Source: Coprococcus phoceensis (lineage in GTDB: Bacteria > Bacillota > Clostridia > Lachnospirales > Lachnospiraceae). Taken from it: a DNA stretch of 64,000 nucleotides. Shown here in pieces: positions 29,868 to 37,799 of this stretch (positions are counted from its first letter, which is position 1; the number at the start of each line of letters is the position of its first letter). The translations under genes were made by a program, and so were the position numbers. Below the pieces are notes generated by a model that worked only from the letters and a program-made list of their open reading frames with translations, ran no database searches and was not told the DNA's origin. The DNA lies in NCBI RefSeq assembly GCF_900104635.1, contig NZ_FNWC01000006.1:372001-436000 (forward strand). Direction: 5' to 3'.

Positions 29868-30056
29868 ATTGCCCCCGGCAGGGCGCAAGGGGACTTTTGA
29901 TGGACGGTACGGCTGTCGAAAGTGCTTTTGCGTTACTTTTGACAAAAGTAACAAAACCGCCGTATCCGGCAAAAGTTTCTTAAATATTGCCATGTCTGGC
30001 GTAAATAAAAATTATGTGCCATATCTGGCACTCAAACAGAAAAGAGGTGAGAAAAT
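29868..30056 (+). other. Candidate oriT and relaxase control region
   Basis: About 190 bp without a convincing gene. It holds a near-perfect 21-bp palindrome (GTTACTTTTG at 29932-29941, one base, CAAAAGTAAC to 29952). It also has three GCC-N6-GGC inverted repeats starting at 29959, 29989 and 30018, spaced by 30 and 29 bp, about three helical turns. The last two read GCCATGTCTGGC and GCCATATCTGGC. Position just before the relaxase gene suggests an origin of transfer with a site array for Mob or an accessory protein. Confidence 0.5.
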
Positions 30057-30058
30057 TT

Positions 30059-31474
30059 ATGATGAAACGAACAATCAGTGGCATGATCGGAGCCGGTTCA
30101 CTGGCTCATAACAGACGGGATTTTGTAGCAGAAAATGTAGATCCGGACAGAGTACAACTGAACATTTGTTATAAGAATGAGAATCTGAAGGAAGTTTATA
30201 AAGAGCTGTTTGACGATGCGGTTGAGAGATACAATGTCGGGAAAAGAAAGAACCGGCAAATTGCAAATTATTATGAAAAAATCCGACAGGGCAAACAGGA
30301 GAAGCTGTTTCATGAAGTGATATTCCAGATAGGAAATCGTGAGGATATGGCGGTGGGAACGTCAGAAGGAAATCTGGCTGTAAAGGTACTGGACGAATAT
30401 GTGAAAGACTTCCAGAAGCGGAATCCGACACTTCGGGTATTTAGCTGCTATCTGCATCAGGATGAAGCTACTCCACATCTGCATATTGACTTTGTACCTT
30501 ATGTGACCAACTGGAAGGGAAAAGGAATGGATACCAGAGTTTCACTGAAACAGGCATTGAAAAGTCTTGGGTTTCAAGGTGGAAATAAGCATGATACAGA
30601 ACTGAATCAGTGGATAAATCATGAAAAAGAAGTGCTGGCAGAAATTGCAATGCAGCATGGAATTGAATGGGAGCAGAAAGGTACACATGAAGAGCATCTG
30701 GATGTTTACAATTTCAAAAAGAAAGAGCGTAAGAAGGAAGTGCAGGAACTGGAACAGGAAAAAGAAAATCTGACAGCAGAGAATGAAGGTCTGACTTCTC
30801 AGATTGCGGACGCAAGGGCAGATATTAAGCTTCTGGAAGAAGAAAAAATTCAGTTCCAGAAAGATAAAGAAACAGCGGAAAGACGTGCTGAGAAAGCAGA
30901 AACAGAATTGAAAAAACTGGAAGACAGAAGAGAATTTCTGCAACCGGTGATGGATAATGTCAGTAAGGAAATAAAAGAATATGGAATGGTCAAAACATTT
31001 TTACCGGAAGCTACAGCATTGGAACGTGCGGTAACTTACCGGGAAAAGAAAATCAAACCACTGTTTATTGAAATGAAAAACAAAATCGGTGCGATGGCTG
31101 CACAGGTGAAAGAACTCACAAGAGAAAGAGATAGTTGGAAAAGTAAGTTTCAGAAGAAAAGGCAAGAGCATGAAAAAACAAAAAAGAAACTGGCAGAAGT
31201 TCAGAAAGATTATCAGAAATTGTCTGGTGAGAAAGAAATACTGCAGGGAATTGCAGACAGATATAACCGACTTTTACGCATGTTGGGGAAAGATATGGTA
31301 GAAAGACTGGTGCAGGACGATATCCGGATGCAGGCGGAACTTGAAGCGAAAAAGCAGAAAGCGCAGATGCCGAAAAAAATAAGTGATCGTATACCGTGGG
31401 CGAAAGAACGAAGTGAAGAACACAATGCACAAATTAAGAAGAATAAAGCAAAGTACAGAGGAATGGAGTTGTAA
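30059..31474 (+). CDS. MobA/MobL-type relaxase (plasmid recombination enzyme family)
   Basis: About 471 residues. The N-terminal nuclease domain (about 1-220) carries the metal-binding histidine motif HQDEATPHLHIDFVPY, which fits Pre/Mob relaxases that nick at oriT. The C-terminal half (about 230-430) is a long Glu/Lys-rich coiled coil, as usual in this family. ATG 30059 (or 30062) follows AAAGAGGTGAG. With no conjugation genes in the element, the protein should allow mobilization by a helper conjugative system. Confidence 0.88.
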   Translation: MMKRTISGMIGAGSLAHNRRDFVAENVDPDRVQLNICYKNENLKEVYKELFDDAVERYNVGKRKNRQIANYYEKIRQGKQEKLFHEVIFQIGNREDMAVGTSEGNLAVKVLDEYVKDFQKRNPTLRVFSCYLHQDEATPHLHIDFVPYVTNWKGKGMDTRVSLKQALKSLGFQGGNKHDTELNQWINHEKEVLAEIAMQHGIEWEQKGTHEEHLDVYNFKKKERKKEVQELEQEKENLTAENEGLTSQIADARADIKLLEEEKIQFQKDKETAERRAEKAETELKKLEDRREFLQPVMDNVSKEIKEYGMVKTFLPEATALERAVTYREKKIKPLFIEMKNKIGAMAAQVKELTRERDSWKSKFQKKRQEHEKTKKKLAEVQKDYQKLSGEKEILQGIADRYNRLLRMLGKDMVERLVQDDIRMQAELEAKKQKAQMPKKISDRIPWAKERSEEHNAQIKKNKAKYRGMEL

Positions 31475-31478
31475 GAAT

Positions 31479-31853
31479 ATGAAGAAACAAATTTATGATG
31501 AAAAGAACGGACTGAGTTACACATTGCATGGAGATTATTATCTGCCGGATCTGGAAATCAATGAGGAAGAACCCACATATGGGAAATATGGAATAATGCG
31601 AAAACAGTTTTTGAAGGAACATAGGAGTGCCAGGTATCAGTATCTGGTACTGACCGGGAAACTGACGGAGCATTTGAATCAGGTCGATAAAGAGGTCAGA
31701 GAAAAGGTTGAAAAGCTAGTAGAGCAGATGGCTGAACAGTGGGGCGTGACGGAAGAACTGAAGATGCAGGATCAGATGGAATGGGTGAGGAGGATGAATA
31801 ATATCAAAGCAACTGCTGAAGAAATAGTATATAAAAATATAATCTTTATGTAG
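31479..31853 (+). CDS. tnpV: TnpV-like protein
   Basis: 124 residues starting at ATG 31479, four bases after the relaxase stop. The sequence (NGLSYTLHGDYYLPDL, GKYGIMRKQFLKEHR, YLVLTGKLTEHL) matches the TnpV family described from Tn4451-like mobilizable transposons. It is a small helical protein of unproven function and not a transposase in the catalytic sense. Confidence 0.8.
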   Translation: MKKQIYDEKNGLSYTLHGDYYLPDLEINEEEPTYGKYGIMRKQFLKEHRSARYQYLVLTGKLTEHLNQVDKEVREKVEKLVEQMAEQWGVTEELKMQDQMEWVRRMNNIKATAEEIVYKNIIFM

Positions 31854-31900
31854 GAGAGAGGCTGTCTGCAGGCGTTGTGGACAGCCTACTGTATAGGCGG

Positions 31901-32359
31901 TTATTCTTCGGATATATCATAGTCAGTGGCTGTATCAGAAAATTTTGTATCCCAAATGGCTTCTTCAATGGCTTGTAAACACTCATCTGTATGTTTGGAA
32001 ATGTCTTGCCCCCAGAAGTGAAGAACAGTATAGCCTAGGAATAGAAGTTTTTTATCATTTTCATAATCACGATTACGATTTCGCTCGATTTTTTTGATCC
32101 AAAAGTCTGGATTTTTCCCTTTTTCAAGCCGAAGCTTGAGAATTTCCCAATCCTTTCCGTGAAAAAATTCACTATCGCAAAAAATAGCAATTTTATATTT
32201 GGTAAGAACAATGTCAGGAGAACCAGGGAGAGCTTTATAATTTTTACGATAGCGATAACCTTTGTGCCATAGAGCTTTTCGGAGCAATAGTTCTATGGAA
32301 GTATCTTTACTGTGAATCTTACGCATATTGTTTGAAACGGTAGCGGAATCACGCGACAT
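31901..32359 (-). CDS. vsr: Very short patch repair endonuclease (Vsr)
   Basis: 152 residues from the preferred ATG at 32359 (MSRDSATVSNNM) after AGAAGG; an upstream in-frame ATG would add 15 residues. Vsr nicks T:G mismatches that arise when 5-methylcytosine deaminates. Diagnostic motifs: MRKIHSKDTSIELLLRKAL, GSPDIVLTKYKIAIF with its catalytic aspartate, CDSEFFHGKDW, and GYTVLHFWG. It is divergent from the methyltransferase operon, and its presence implies that at least one of the two methyltransferases makes 5-methylcytosine. Confidence 0.93.
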   Translation of the reverse strand: MSRDSATVSNNMRKIHSKDTSIELLLRKALWHKGYRYRKNYKALPGSPDIVLTKYKIAIFCDSEFFHGKDWEILKLRLEKGKNPDFWIKKIERNRNRDYENDKKLLFLGYTVLHFWGQDISKHTDECLQAIEEAIWDTKFSDTATDYDISEE

Positions 32360-32412
32360 ATAGGTACCTTCTTTCTGCCCGAACTGATGAGAATATATTA
32401 TCAAAAAACAGG

Positions 32413-32461
32413 AGAAATAGCAAACGGGTTAAGAAACATATAAGAGGAAATCTAACGATAT
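32413..32461. repeat. 49-bp repeat, copy inside the element
   Basis: Begins AGAAATAGCAAA and ends AAGAGGAAATCTAACGATAT. It matches 41 of 49 bases at 37939-37987 without gaps, with the 12-bp left and 20-bp right ends identical. It lies between vsr and the methyltransferase promoter. Confidence 0.75.
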
Positions 32462-32471
32462 GGTGAGAAAA

Positions 32472-32499
32472 TTGCTTGTTGCTAATTGTAGTATATGAT
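32472..32499 (+). promoter_or_regulatory. Probable promoter of the restriction-modification operon
   Basis: TTGCTT (32472-32477), 16-bp spacer, TATGAT (32494-32499), about 42 bp before the ATG at 32541. The HTH of the methyltransferase may act here. Confidence 0.5.
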
Positions 32500-32540
32500 A
32501 AAATATGAGTTGTACTATTTTTGATTTTGGAGGAATTTTA

Positions 32541-33773
32541 ATGGCGATTTGTTATGACAAATTATGGAAATTACTGATAGATAAAAAAATGAACCGCACA
32601 GAATTGAAGGAAGCGTCAGGAATAAGTTTTAATGTGTTAGCTCGATTAGGAAAGAATGAGCCAGTTTCATTTGAATCAATAGAAAAAATATGTTTTACAT
32701 TAAATTGCAAGATAGAAGATGTTGTAGAGATACAAAAAGAAGAACCAAAACAAATCGATAGTGATGCATTTACAACCATAGAATTGTTTGCGGGAGCTGG
32801 CGGTTTGGCTTTAGGGATAGAAAAAGCTGGATTTGAACCATTGGGACTAATAGAGTTTGATAAAGATGCTGCAGAATCTTTAAAGATCAATAGGTCGAAC
32901 TGGAGAGTTATTCATGATGATATAGCTAATATATCTTGTTTGGATTTGGAAGAGTATTTTGGCATAAAAAAAGGAGATCTGGATTTATTATCGGGAGGGG
33001 CACCGTGTCAGGCTTTTTCATATGCTGGAAAAAGATTAGGACTCGAAGATGCGAGAGGAACACTTTTTTATCACTATACAACTTTTTTACAGAAATTACA
33101 GCCAAAGATGTTTTTATTTGAAAATGTGCGAGGCTTGCTGACTCATGATAAAGGAAGAACATATGCAACGATAACAAATATTTTTGAACAGGCGGGATAT
33201 ACCATTCAGAAAAAAGTTTTAAATGCGTGGGATTTTGGTGTGCCACAGAAGAGAGAGAGACTAATCACTGTTGGAATTAGAAATGATTTAGTGGGAAAAG
33301 TTTCATTCTCATTTCCAAAAGAACATGATTATAAGCCTGTTTTGAGAGATGTTTTATTGGATTGTCCAGAAGGGCCAGGAGTACCATATGGAGAAAATAA
33401 AAGAAAAATATTTGAATTAGTTCCACCTGGAGGATATTGGAGAGATATTGATCCAGAGATTGCAAAAGCATATATGAAAAGCTGTTGGGATATGGAAGGC
33501 GGAAGAACAGGAATTCTTAGGAGAATGAGTCTGGATGAACCATCATTGACGGTATTGACTTCACCGTCTCAGAAGCAAACAGAAAGATGTCATCCATTGG
33601 AAGCAAGACCGTTTACAGTACGTGAGAATGCAAGATGTCAAACATTTCCGGATGAATGGCAGTTTTGTGGAAGTGTTCAATCTCAGTATAAACAGGTTGG
33701 AAATGCTGTTCCTGTCAACTTAGCATATGAAATTGGGTTGGAGATACATAAATCATTAGAGGGGGTAAAATAA
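32541..33773 (+). CDS. C5-cytosine DNA methyltransferase with N-terminal HTH
   Basis: 410 residues. Residues 1-65 form an XRE-type helix-turn-helix (MNRTELKEASGISFNVLARL...LNCKIEDVVE). The methyltransferase begins at about 75 with FAGAGGLALG (motif I). The catalytic cysteine is in GGAPCQAFSYAG (about C156), motif VI is FENVRG, motif VIII is QKRERL, and motifs IX-X end with GNAVPVN. Type II methyltransferases with such an HTH repress their own operon while protecting host DNA. The restriction enzyme ATG follows the stop codon directly. Likely specificity follows the partner enzyme, possibly GGNCC. Confidence 0.92.
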   Translation: MAICYDKLWKLLIDKKMNRTELKEASGISFNVLARLGKNEPVSFESIEKICFTLNCKIEDVVEIQKEEPKQIDSDAFTTIELFAGAGGLALGIEKAGFEPLGLIEFDKDAAESLKINRSNWRVIHDDIANISCLDLEEYFGIKKGDLDLLSGGAPCQAFSYAGKRLGLEDARGTLFYHYTTFLQKLQPKMFLFENVRGLLTHDKGRTYATITNIFEQAGYTIQKKVLNAWDFGVPQKRERLITVGIRNDLVGKVSFSFPKEHDYKPVLRDVLLDCPEGPGVPYGENKRKIFELVPPGGYWRDIDPEIAKAYMKSCWDMEGGRTGILRRMSLDEPSLTVLTSPSQKQTERCHPLEARPFTVRENARCQTFPDEWQFCGSVQSQYKQVGNAVPVNLAYEIGLEIHKSLEGVK

Positions 33774-34652
33774 ATGGCGTGGAATTTAGATTTTATATCA
33801 GAAGAAGATTTTAAGAAGCATGTGCGTGCAACGATTATGAAATATGGAGAAAAGCTAGAATCGTATGATTTGAAGCGATTCAACAGTAATCTGATTGATC
33901 CAATCAAGCTGATTTTTGATAAATCGGTATATCGTACAAGCTGGGAGGAAATTGTAAATAATGAAATTTTCCGGCAGAGAGATAAGTCTAATAATAATGA
34001 TATAGGATATTTTCATCAAAATATTTTTTCGTATTTCAAAGGTTGCGAAGTCCCACAGGCAGGGTGGGATGTTATTTACAGAAATCCAGATGGAATACAA
34101 ATGCCAGACGGAGATATTGTACATACAATATATGTGGAAATGAAAAACAAACACAATACTATGAATTCTGCATCTTCCGCAAAAACATATATAAAAATGC
34201 AAGGACAGATTCTGGAGGACGATGATTGTGCGTGTCTGTTGGTTGAAGCAATTGCAAAGAAATCACAGAATATAAAATGGTCAACAAAAGTGGATGGGAA
34301 AAATGTACAGCATAGATTGATTCGCCGTGTAAGCATGGATCAGTTTTATGCAATTCTTACTGGTGAAGAAGATGCATTTTATAAGATGTGTATGGCGTTG
34401 CCAGAGGTGATTAATTCTGTTGTAAATGAAGAAGGCGGTGTAGAAGTACCACACGATACGGTTATTGATGAATTGAGAAAAGTGGCATCATTGTATGGTG
34501 ATGAAAACGACGAGCTGTCTATGGCAATGGCTGTATATATGCTTGGATTCAATACGTATATGGGATTTGGTGACAAAATCCGTGGAGAATTAGGAGAAGA
34601 TAAAGATGGAATGCTGAAACGGATTTATGAATATGTGAAACGGTTAAAATAG
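33774..34652 (+). CDS. Eco47II-like type II restriction endonuclease
   Basis: 292 residues, starting one base after the methyltransferase stop, with AGAGGGGG inside that gene as ribosome site. The sequence resembles the Eco47II family (RFNSNLIDPIKLIFD at about 35-50, IGYFHQNIFSY, and the nuclease core DIVHTIYVEMKNKHNT at about 115-130). The VEMK segment supplies the ExK of a PD-(D/E)xK site. Eco47II cuts GGNCC; the exact site here is inferred. It would cut incoming unmethylated DNA. Confidence 0.8.
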   Translation: MAWNLDFISEEDFKKHVRATIMKYGEKLESYDLKRFNSNLIDPIKLIFDKSVYRTSWEEIVNNEIFRQRDKSNNNDIGYFHQNIFSYFKGCEVPQAGWDVIYRNPDGIQMPDGDIVHTIYVEMKNKHNTMNSASSAKTYIKMQGQILEDDDCACLLVEAIAKKSQNIKWSTKVDGKNVQHRLIRRVSMDQFYAILTGEEDAFYKMCMALPEVINSVVNEEGGVEVPHDTVIDELRKVASLYGDENDELSMAMAVYMLGFNTYMGFGDKIRGELGEDKDGMLKRIYEYVKRLK

Positions 34653-34691
34653 AATTGAAAAATGAAAATAGATAATTACGAAGGAAAAAAT

Positions 34692-36455
34692 ATGGACAAA
34701 GAAATTGATACTATAAAAAATATGAAAGAAAATGGTGCATTTAAGAAGTATATTGAGTACATAGTATTCCCTTATTATAAGAATTTAGTTCCAGGAACAA
34801 AAATTAATCTGGAATTTCCAATAACAATATTGGTAGGGAAGAATGGATCAGGAAAAAGTTCAACTTTACATGCTTTATATGGTGCGCCTTATTGGAAAAC
34901 ATGTGCAGATTTTTGGTTTTCTACAGAAGTAGATCCTATAGAAGAAACTGGTGGAGAGGGAAAAAATAGATTTTTCTATGGCTATCGGGAAGATAAACAA
35001 TCAGAAATAAAAGAAGTAATGAAAACTCGAATGAGAAGAGGATCTAAAACAAAAGAAGAAGATCCCGATTATTGGGAAACCTCAAAACCAATAAAAAAGG
35101 ATGGGATGACTGCACAGACAAGAAATGATCCTGTAAAGAAAGAAGTTGTATATTTAGACTTTAGAGCAGAAGTAAGTGCATTTGATAAAATATTCCATTT
35201 TGCCAAAGGAGACATTTCGGGTAAAAAGGATTTGCTAAGAAAACGTTCGAAGTATTTGAATAGACTGTTTAATGGAGAAGCAATGCGTTTCCCAGGGGCT
35301 CCAGATGAAAAAGTAGGTGTTGTTAAAGAACTCAATGATGAAATGAAAAAGAAAATCAGTTCTATTCTGGGTAAAGAGTATGTGAGTATTAAAGTTGCTG
35401 AACATTCATTGTTTAAAAATCCAGGTACATCAATTTATGTAAAAACAAAACTATCATCAAGATATTCGGAAGCTAATGCTGGAAGTGGAGAAGTTGCTGT
35501 AATTCAGTTGGTAAAAAAGATTGAAGAAGCGCAAGAATATAGTTTGATTCTTTTGGATGAGCCAGAAGTCTCAATTCATCCGGGAGCACAGGAAAAACTC
35601 AAAGAGTATTTACTAGAAGTAACAAAGAGAAAAAAATTACAGGTAGTTATATCTTCGCATTCGCCTATATTGATTAGAGATATGCCATCAGAAGCGATTA
35701 AATTGTATATTACAAATTCGCAGGGAAGATTTGAAGTGAAAGAAAATGTTGATTACAGAGAAGCATTTTATGATTTGGAAGATTGTGTATCTGATAAGAA
35801 AATAATATTTTGTGAAGATTTTGCAGCAAAAAATATTGTAGAGCAAGTATTGAAAAGAATGGATAAAACTCAATATTTTGATGTGGAATTTAATCCGGGT
35901 GGTGAAAAAACATTACTTACAAAATATTTGCCAACATTTGTTACACATGATTTCTTTAAAGAAAGAGTATTTTTGGTATTAGATGGTGATATGCAAACGG
36001 ATTACGTTTATAATGCAGAGGAATTGACTGTGAAACAAGAAAAAGATGTTTCATATATGAAAGAATGTGTGAAAAAAGCATACGGAGTGGATATTCAAGC
36101 ATATGTTGATGGTGGAAATGGTGGAAAGCGAGAAGATCAGGAGATTGCTGCATATAAAGAGTATCTTAAATATTATACAGATAGTGTATTTTACTTGCCA
36201 AGTAAATCTATACCAGAAAAAATTTTACTGGAATCTCAATATGTAAAGCAGCAATATCCAAGTATAGTGAACGAAAAAGTAGATATTACGAATGACAATG
36301 CGAAAAAGATATTTGCGACCATTTCAGAAGCAGATTATGGAAACGAAGAGCATATAAATGATCTTATACAAAAGCTGGCATATAAATGGAGCATGGAAGA
36401 TAGCTCAAATAAGAAAAGGGTGGAAGAAATTGTAAATGAAATATATAAGAAATAA
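34692..36455 (+). CDS. OLD-like AAA/ABC ATPase with TOPRIM-type C-terminus
   Basis: 587 residues from ATG 34692 after AAGGAAA; ATG 34662 has a poorer site. The N-terminal ABC-type ATPase holds Walker A VGKNGSGKSS (about 47-56), a signature-like NAGSGE, Walker B LILLDEPEVSIHP (about 285-297) and SSHSP. The C-terminal half fits the TOPRIM nuclease pattern of OLD proteins: IIFCEDFAAKNI (acidic residue at about 375) then VFLVLDGD (about 423-430). OLD-type proteins, such as GajA of Gabija, cleave DNA in phage defence. Here it stands between a restriction enzyme and a second methyltransferase, with no UvrD partner. Its role in the module is unknown. Confidence 0.75.
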   Translation: MDKEIDTIKNMKENGAFKKYIEYIVFPYYKNLVPGTKINLEFPITILVGKNGSGKSSTLHALYGAPYWKTCADFWFSTEVDPIEETGGEGKNRFFYGYREDKQSEIKEVMKTRMRRGSKTKEEDPDYWETSKPIKKDGMTAQTRNDPVKKEVVYLDFRAEVSAFDKIFHFAKGDISGKKDLLRKRSKYLNRLFNGEAMRFPGAPDEKVGVVKELNDEMKKKISSILGKEYVSIKVAEHSLFKNPGTSIYVKTKLSSRYSEANAGSGEVAVIQLVKKIEEAQEYSLILLDEPEVSIHPGAQEKLKEYLLEVTKRKKLQVVISSHSPILIRDMPSEAIKLYITNSQGRFEVKENVDYREAFYDLEDCVSDKKIIFCEDFAAKNIVEQVLKRMDKTQYFDVEFNPGGEKTLLTKYLPTFVTHDFFKERVFLVLDGDMQTDYVYNAEELTVKQEKDVSYMKECVKKAYGVDIQAYVDGGNGGKREDQEIAAYKEYLKYYTDSVFYLPSKSIPEKILLESQYVKQQYPSIVNEKVDITNDNAKKIFATISEADYGNEEHINDLIQKLAYKWSMEDSSNKKRVEEIVNEIYKK

Positions 36456-36475
36456 GTATAGAGGTGGTAACATTT

Positions 36476-37603
36476 ATGAAATTCAAAGCGATTGATCTGT
36501 TTTGCGGAGCGGGTGGACTATCGACAGGATTGAAGAAAAGTGGATTCAGATTATGCTTGGGTGTAGATATTGATGAAAAAGCTTTGAAAACATATAAATG
36601 TAATTTGAAACGCACTAAAGTATTGAAAGAAGATATAAAAAAAGTTACTGGAGAAAAAATAACTGAATTAACTGGAATAAATAGGCGTGATAACTTTTTA
36701 CTTGCGGGTTGTCCGCCATGTCAGGGTTTTTCAAGTTTAGGAAAAAGAGATGCCAATGATGAAAAGAATGAATTAGTATATGAATATATTAGAATAATAA
36801 ATGAATTGGAACCTTCCTTTATTTTAATGGAGAATGTTCCAGGAATGTCTACTGGGGTTGGTAAAGAAATATTTAAAAATGTAGTAAAAGAACTAGAAGA
36901 AAATTATCATGTTGAGTATGCCACGTTAAATGCTGCGGATTTTGGTGTGCCACAAATACGAAAACGATTGGTGTTGCATGGAATACGTAATGATGTATAT
37001 GATAATTTAGGATTAGATAAAGAAAAACAAAAAATATTACCGAAGCCGACTCATTCTAAAGAAAAAAAGAAAGGGTATAGAAAATGGGTAACTGTTCGAA
37101 AAGCGATATTTGATTTGCCAATACTAGGGGCTGGGGAAAGTTATGATGATAGTATAATAAAAAATCATAAAGCACGTAGTTTATCGGAAACAAATATTGA
37201 ACGGTTGCAAGAAATCCGACTTCATGGAGGAAATCGTGAAATGATTTCGGAAGAATTACAACTTGAATGTCATAAAAAGGAAAATGTATCGTACACAGAC
37301 ACATATGGAATTATAGATCCAGACAAGCCAGCACCTACAATTACTTCTGGCTGCACAATTATTTCAAAAGGGCGTTATTGTCACCCAACACAAAATAGAG
37401 GATTGTCTATACGTGAAGCAGCAAGATTACAATCTTTTGATGATAAATTTGAATTTCAGGGAAACATGGGCGAAATGAGTTTGCAAATAGGAAATGCGGT
37501 TCCTCCTAAATTAGCACAGGCAAGCGGAAAGGTTATTATAAATTATATGGGATTATATGAGGATTATTTGGAAGCCCAGGCCAAGGGAGTGATAACACCA
37601 TGA
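36476..37603 (+). CDS. Second C5-cytosine DNA methyltransferase
   Basis: 375 residues. Motif I is DLFCGAGGLSTG at the very N-terminus, catalytic cysteine in GCPPCQGFSSLG (about C82), then MENVPG and QIRKRL. The target-recognition region spans about 205-310, and motif X is GNAVPP. It differs clearly from the first methyltransferase and lacks the HTH. ATG 36476 lies nine bases after AGAGGTGG. Two different C5 enzymes suggest either two specificities or separate strands of an asymmetric site. Its last codons overlap the right arm repeats of the element. Confidence 0.92.
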   Translation: MKFKAIDLFCGAGGLSTGLKKSGFRLCLGVDIDEKALKTYKCNLKRTKVLKEDIKKVTGEKITELTGINRRDNFLLAGCPPCQGFSSLGKRDANDEKNELVYEYIRIINELEPSFILMENVPGMSTGVGKEIFKNVVKELEENYHVEYATLNAADFGVPQIRKRLVLHGIRNDVYDNLGLDKEKQKILPKPTHSKEKKKGYRKWVTVRKAIFDLPILGAGESYDDSIIKNHKARSLSETNIERLQEIRLHGGNREMISEELQLECHKKENVSYTDTYGIIDPDKPAPTITSGCTIISKGRYCHPTQNRGLSIREAARLQSFDDKFEFQGNMGEMSLQIGNAVPPKLAQASGKVIINYMGLYEDYLEAQAKGVITP

Positions 37604-37612
37604 TAACAAAAT
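37589..37612 (+). repeat. Right arm-type repeats, probable integrase sites
   Basis: GTGATAACA, three bases, TGATAACAAAAT; 22 of 24 positions match 25102-25125. It overlaps the end of the second methyltransferase gene and lies 98 bp before the core repeat. Between here and 37710 there is no gene; several ACAC-containing short repeats are visible (37634-37700). Confidence 0.55.
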
Positions 37613-37710
37613 CCCCAAAAACCACACGGACACAACGGAAAATCTGGATTTTCCCACACAAATTACACGAAAAATCACCATTTGTACACCGCAATACACC
37701 GGTCTGATAT

Positions 37711-37765
37711 CGTGAAGGTGGACGTACAGTAGGTTCAGGAAGAGTTGCTACAATCATTGAGTAAT
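37711..37765 (+). repeat. Right attachment site (attR), duplicate of the tuf 3' end
   Basis: Perfect copy of 24873-24927, encoding the last 17 EF-Tu codons and stop but with no gene body before it. It is followed after 34 bp by what appears to be the original tuf terminator. Confidence 0.9.
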
Positions 37766-37799
37766 CGTTGATTTGTGATTTGAACTAATTGAATTTATA

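Larger units (their letters stand above)
24873..37765. mobile_element. Integrative mobilizable element inserted at the 3' end of tuf
   Basis: The element proper is 24928-37710 plus one copy of the 55-bp repeat, about 12.84 kb. Gene order: repressor (minus), excisionase-like protein, tyrosine integrase, small proteins, CHC2 primase, VapE-type ATPase, DUF5348-like protein, Mob relaxase, TnpV, then a restriction-modification cargo. Matching GATAACA arm repeats lie near both ends. No type IV secretion or coupling-protein genes are visible, so transfer would depend on a helper. The cargo part (about 31.9-37.6 kb) is visibly more AT-rich than the flanks. Boundaries are well supported by the repeat; mobility today is inferred. 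Confidence 0.88.

Noticed and set aside
29959..30029. Short CRISPR array from the regularly spaced GCC-N6-GGC units
   Set aside because: Units are 12 bp, spacers 17-18 bp, only three copies, and no cas genes are present.
29842..30111. Open frame between the DUF5348-like gene and the relaxase
   Set aside because: It has no good ribosome site, overlaps both neighbours, and runs through the palindromes of the candidate oriT. The other overlapping frames are equally open.
31479..31853. Transposase
   Set aside because: TnpV carries no DDE, serine or tyrosine recombinase motif; mobility is explained by the integrase.
37711..37765. Fragment of a second tuf gene
   Set aside because: It begins abruptly at codon 381 and is identical to the 3' end of the intact tuf over exactly 55 bp, with unrelated sequence on both sides. 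Site-specific integration explains it better than gene duplication and decay.
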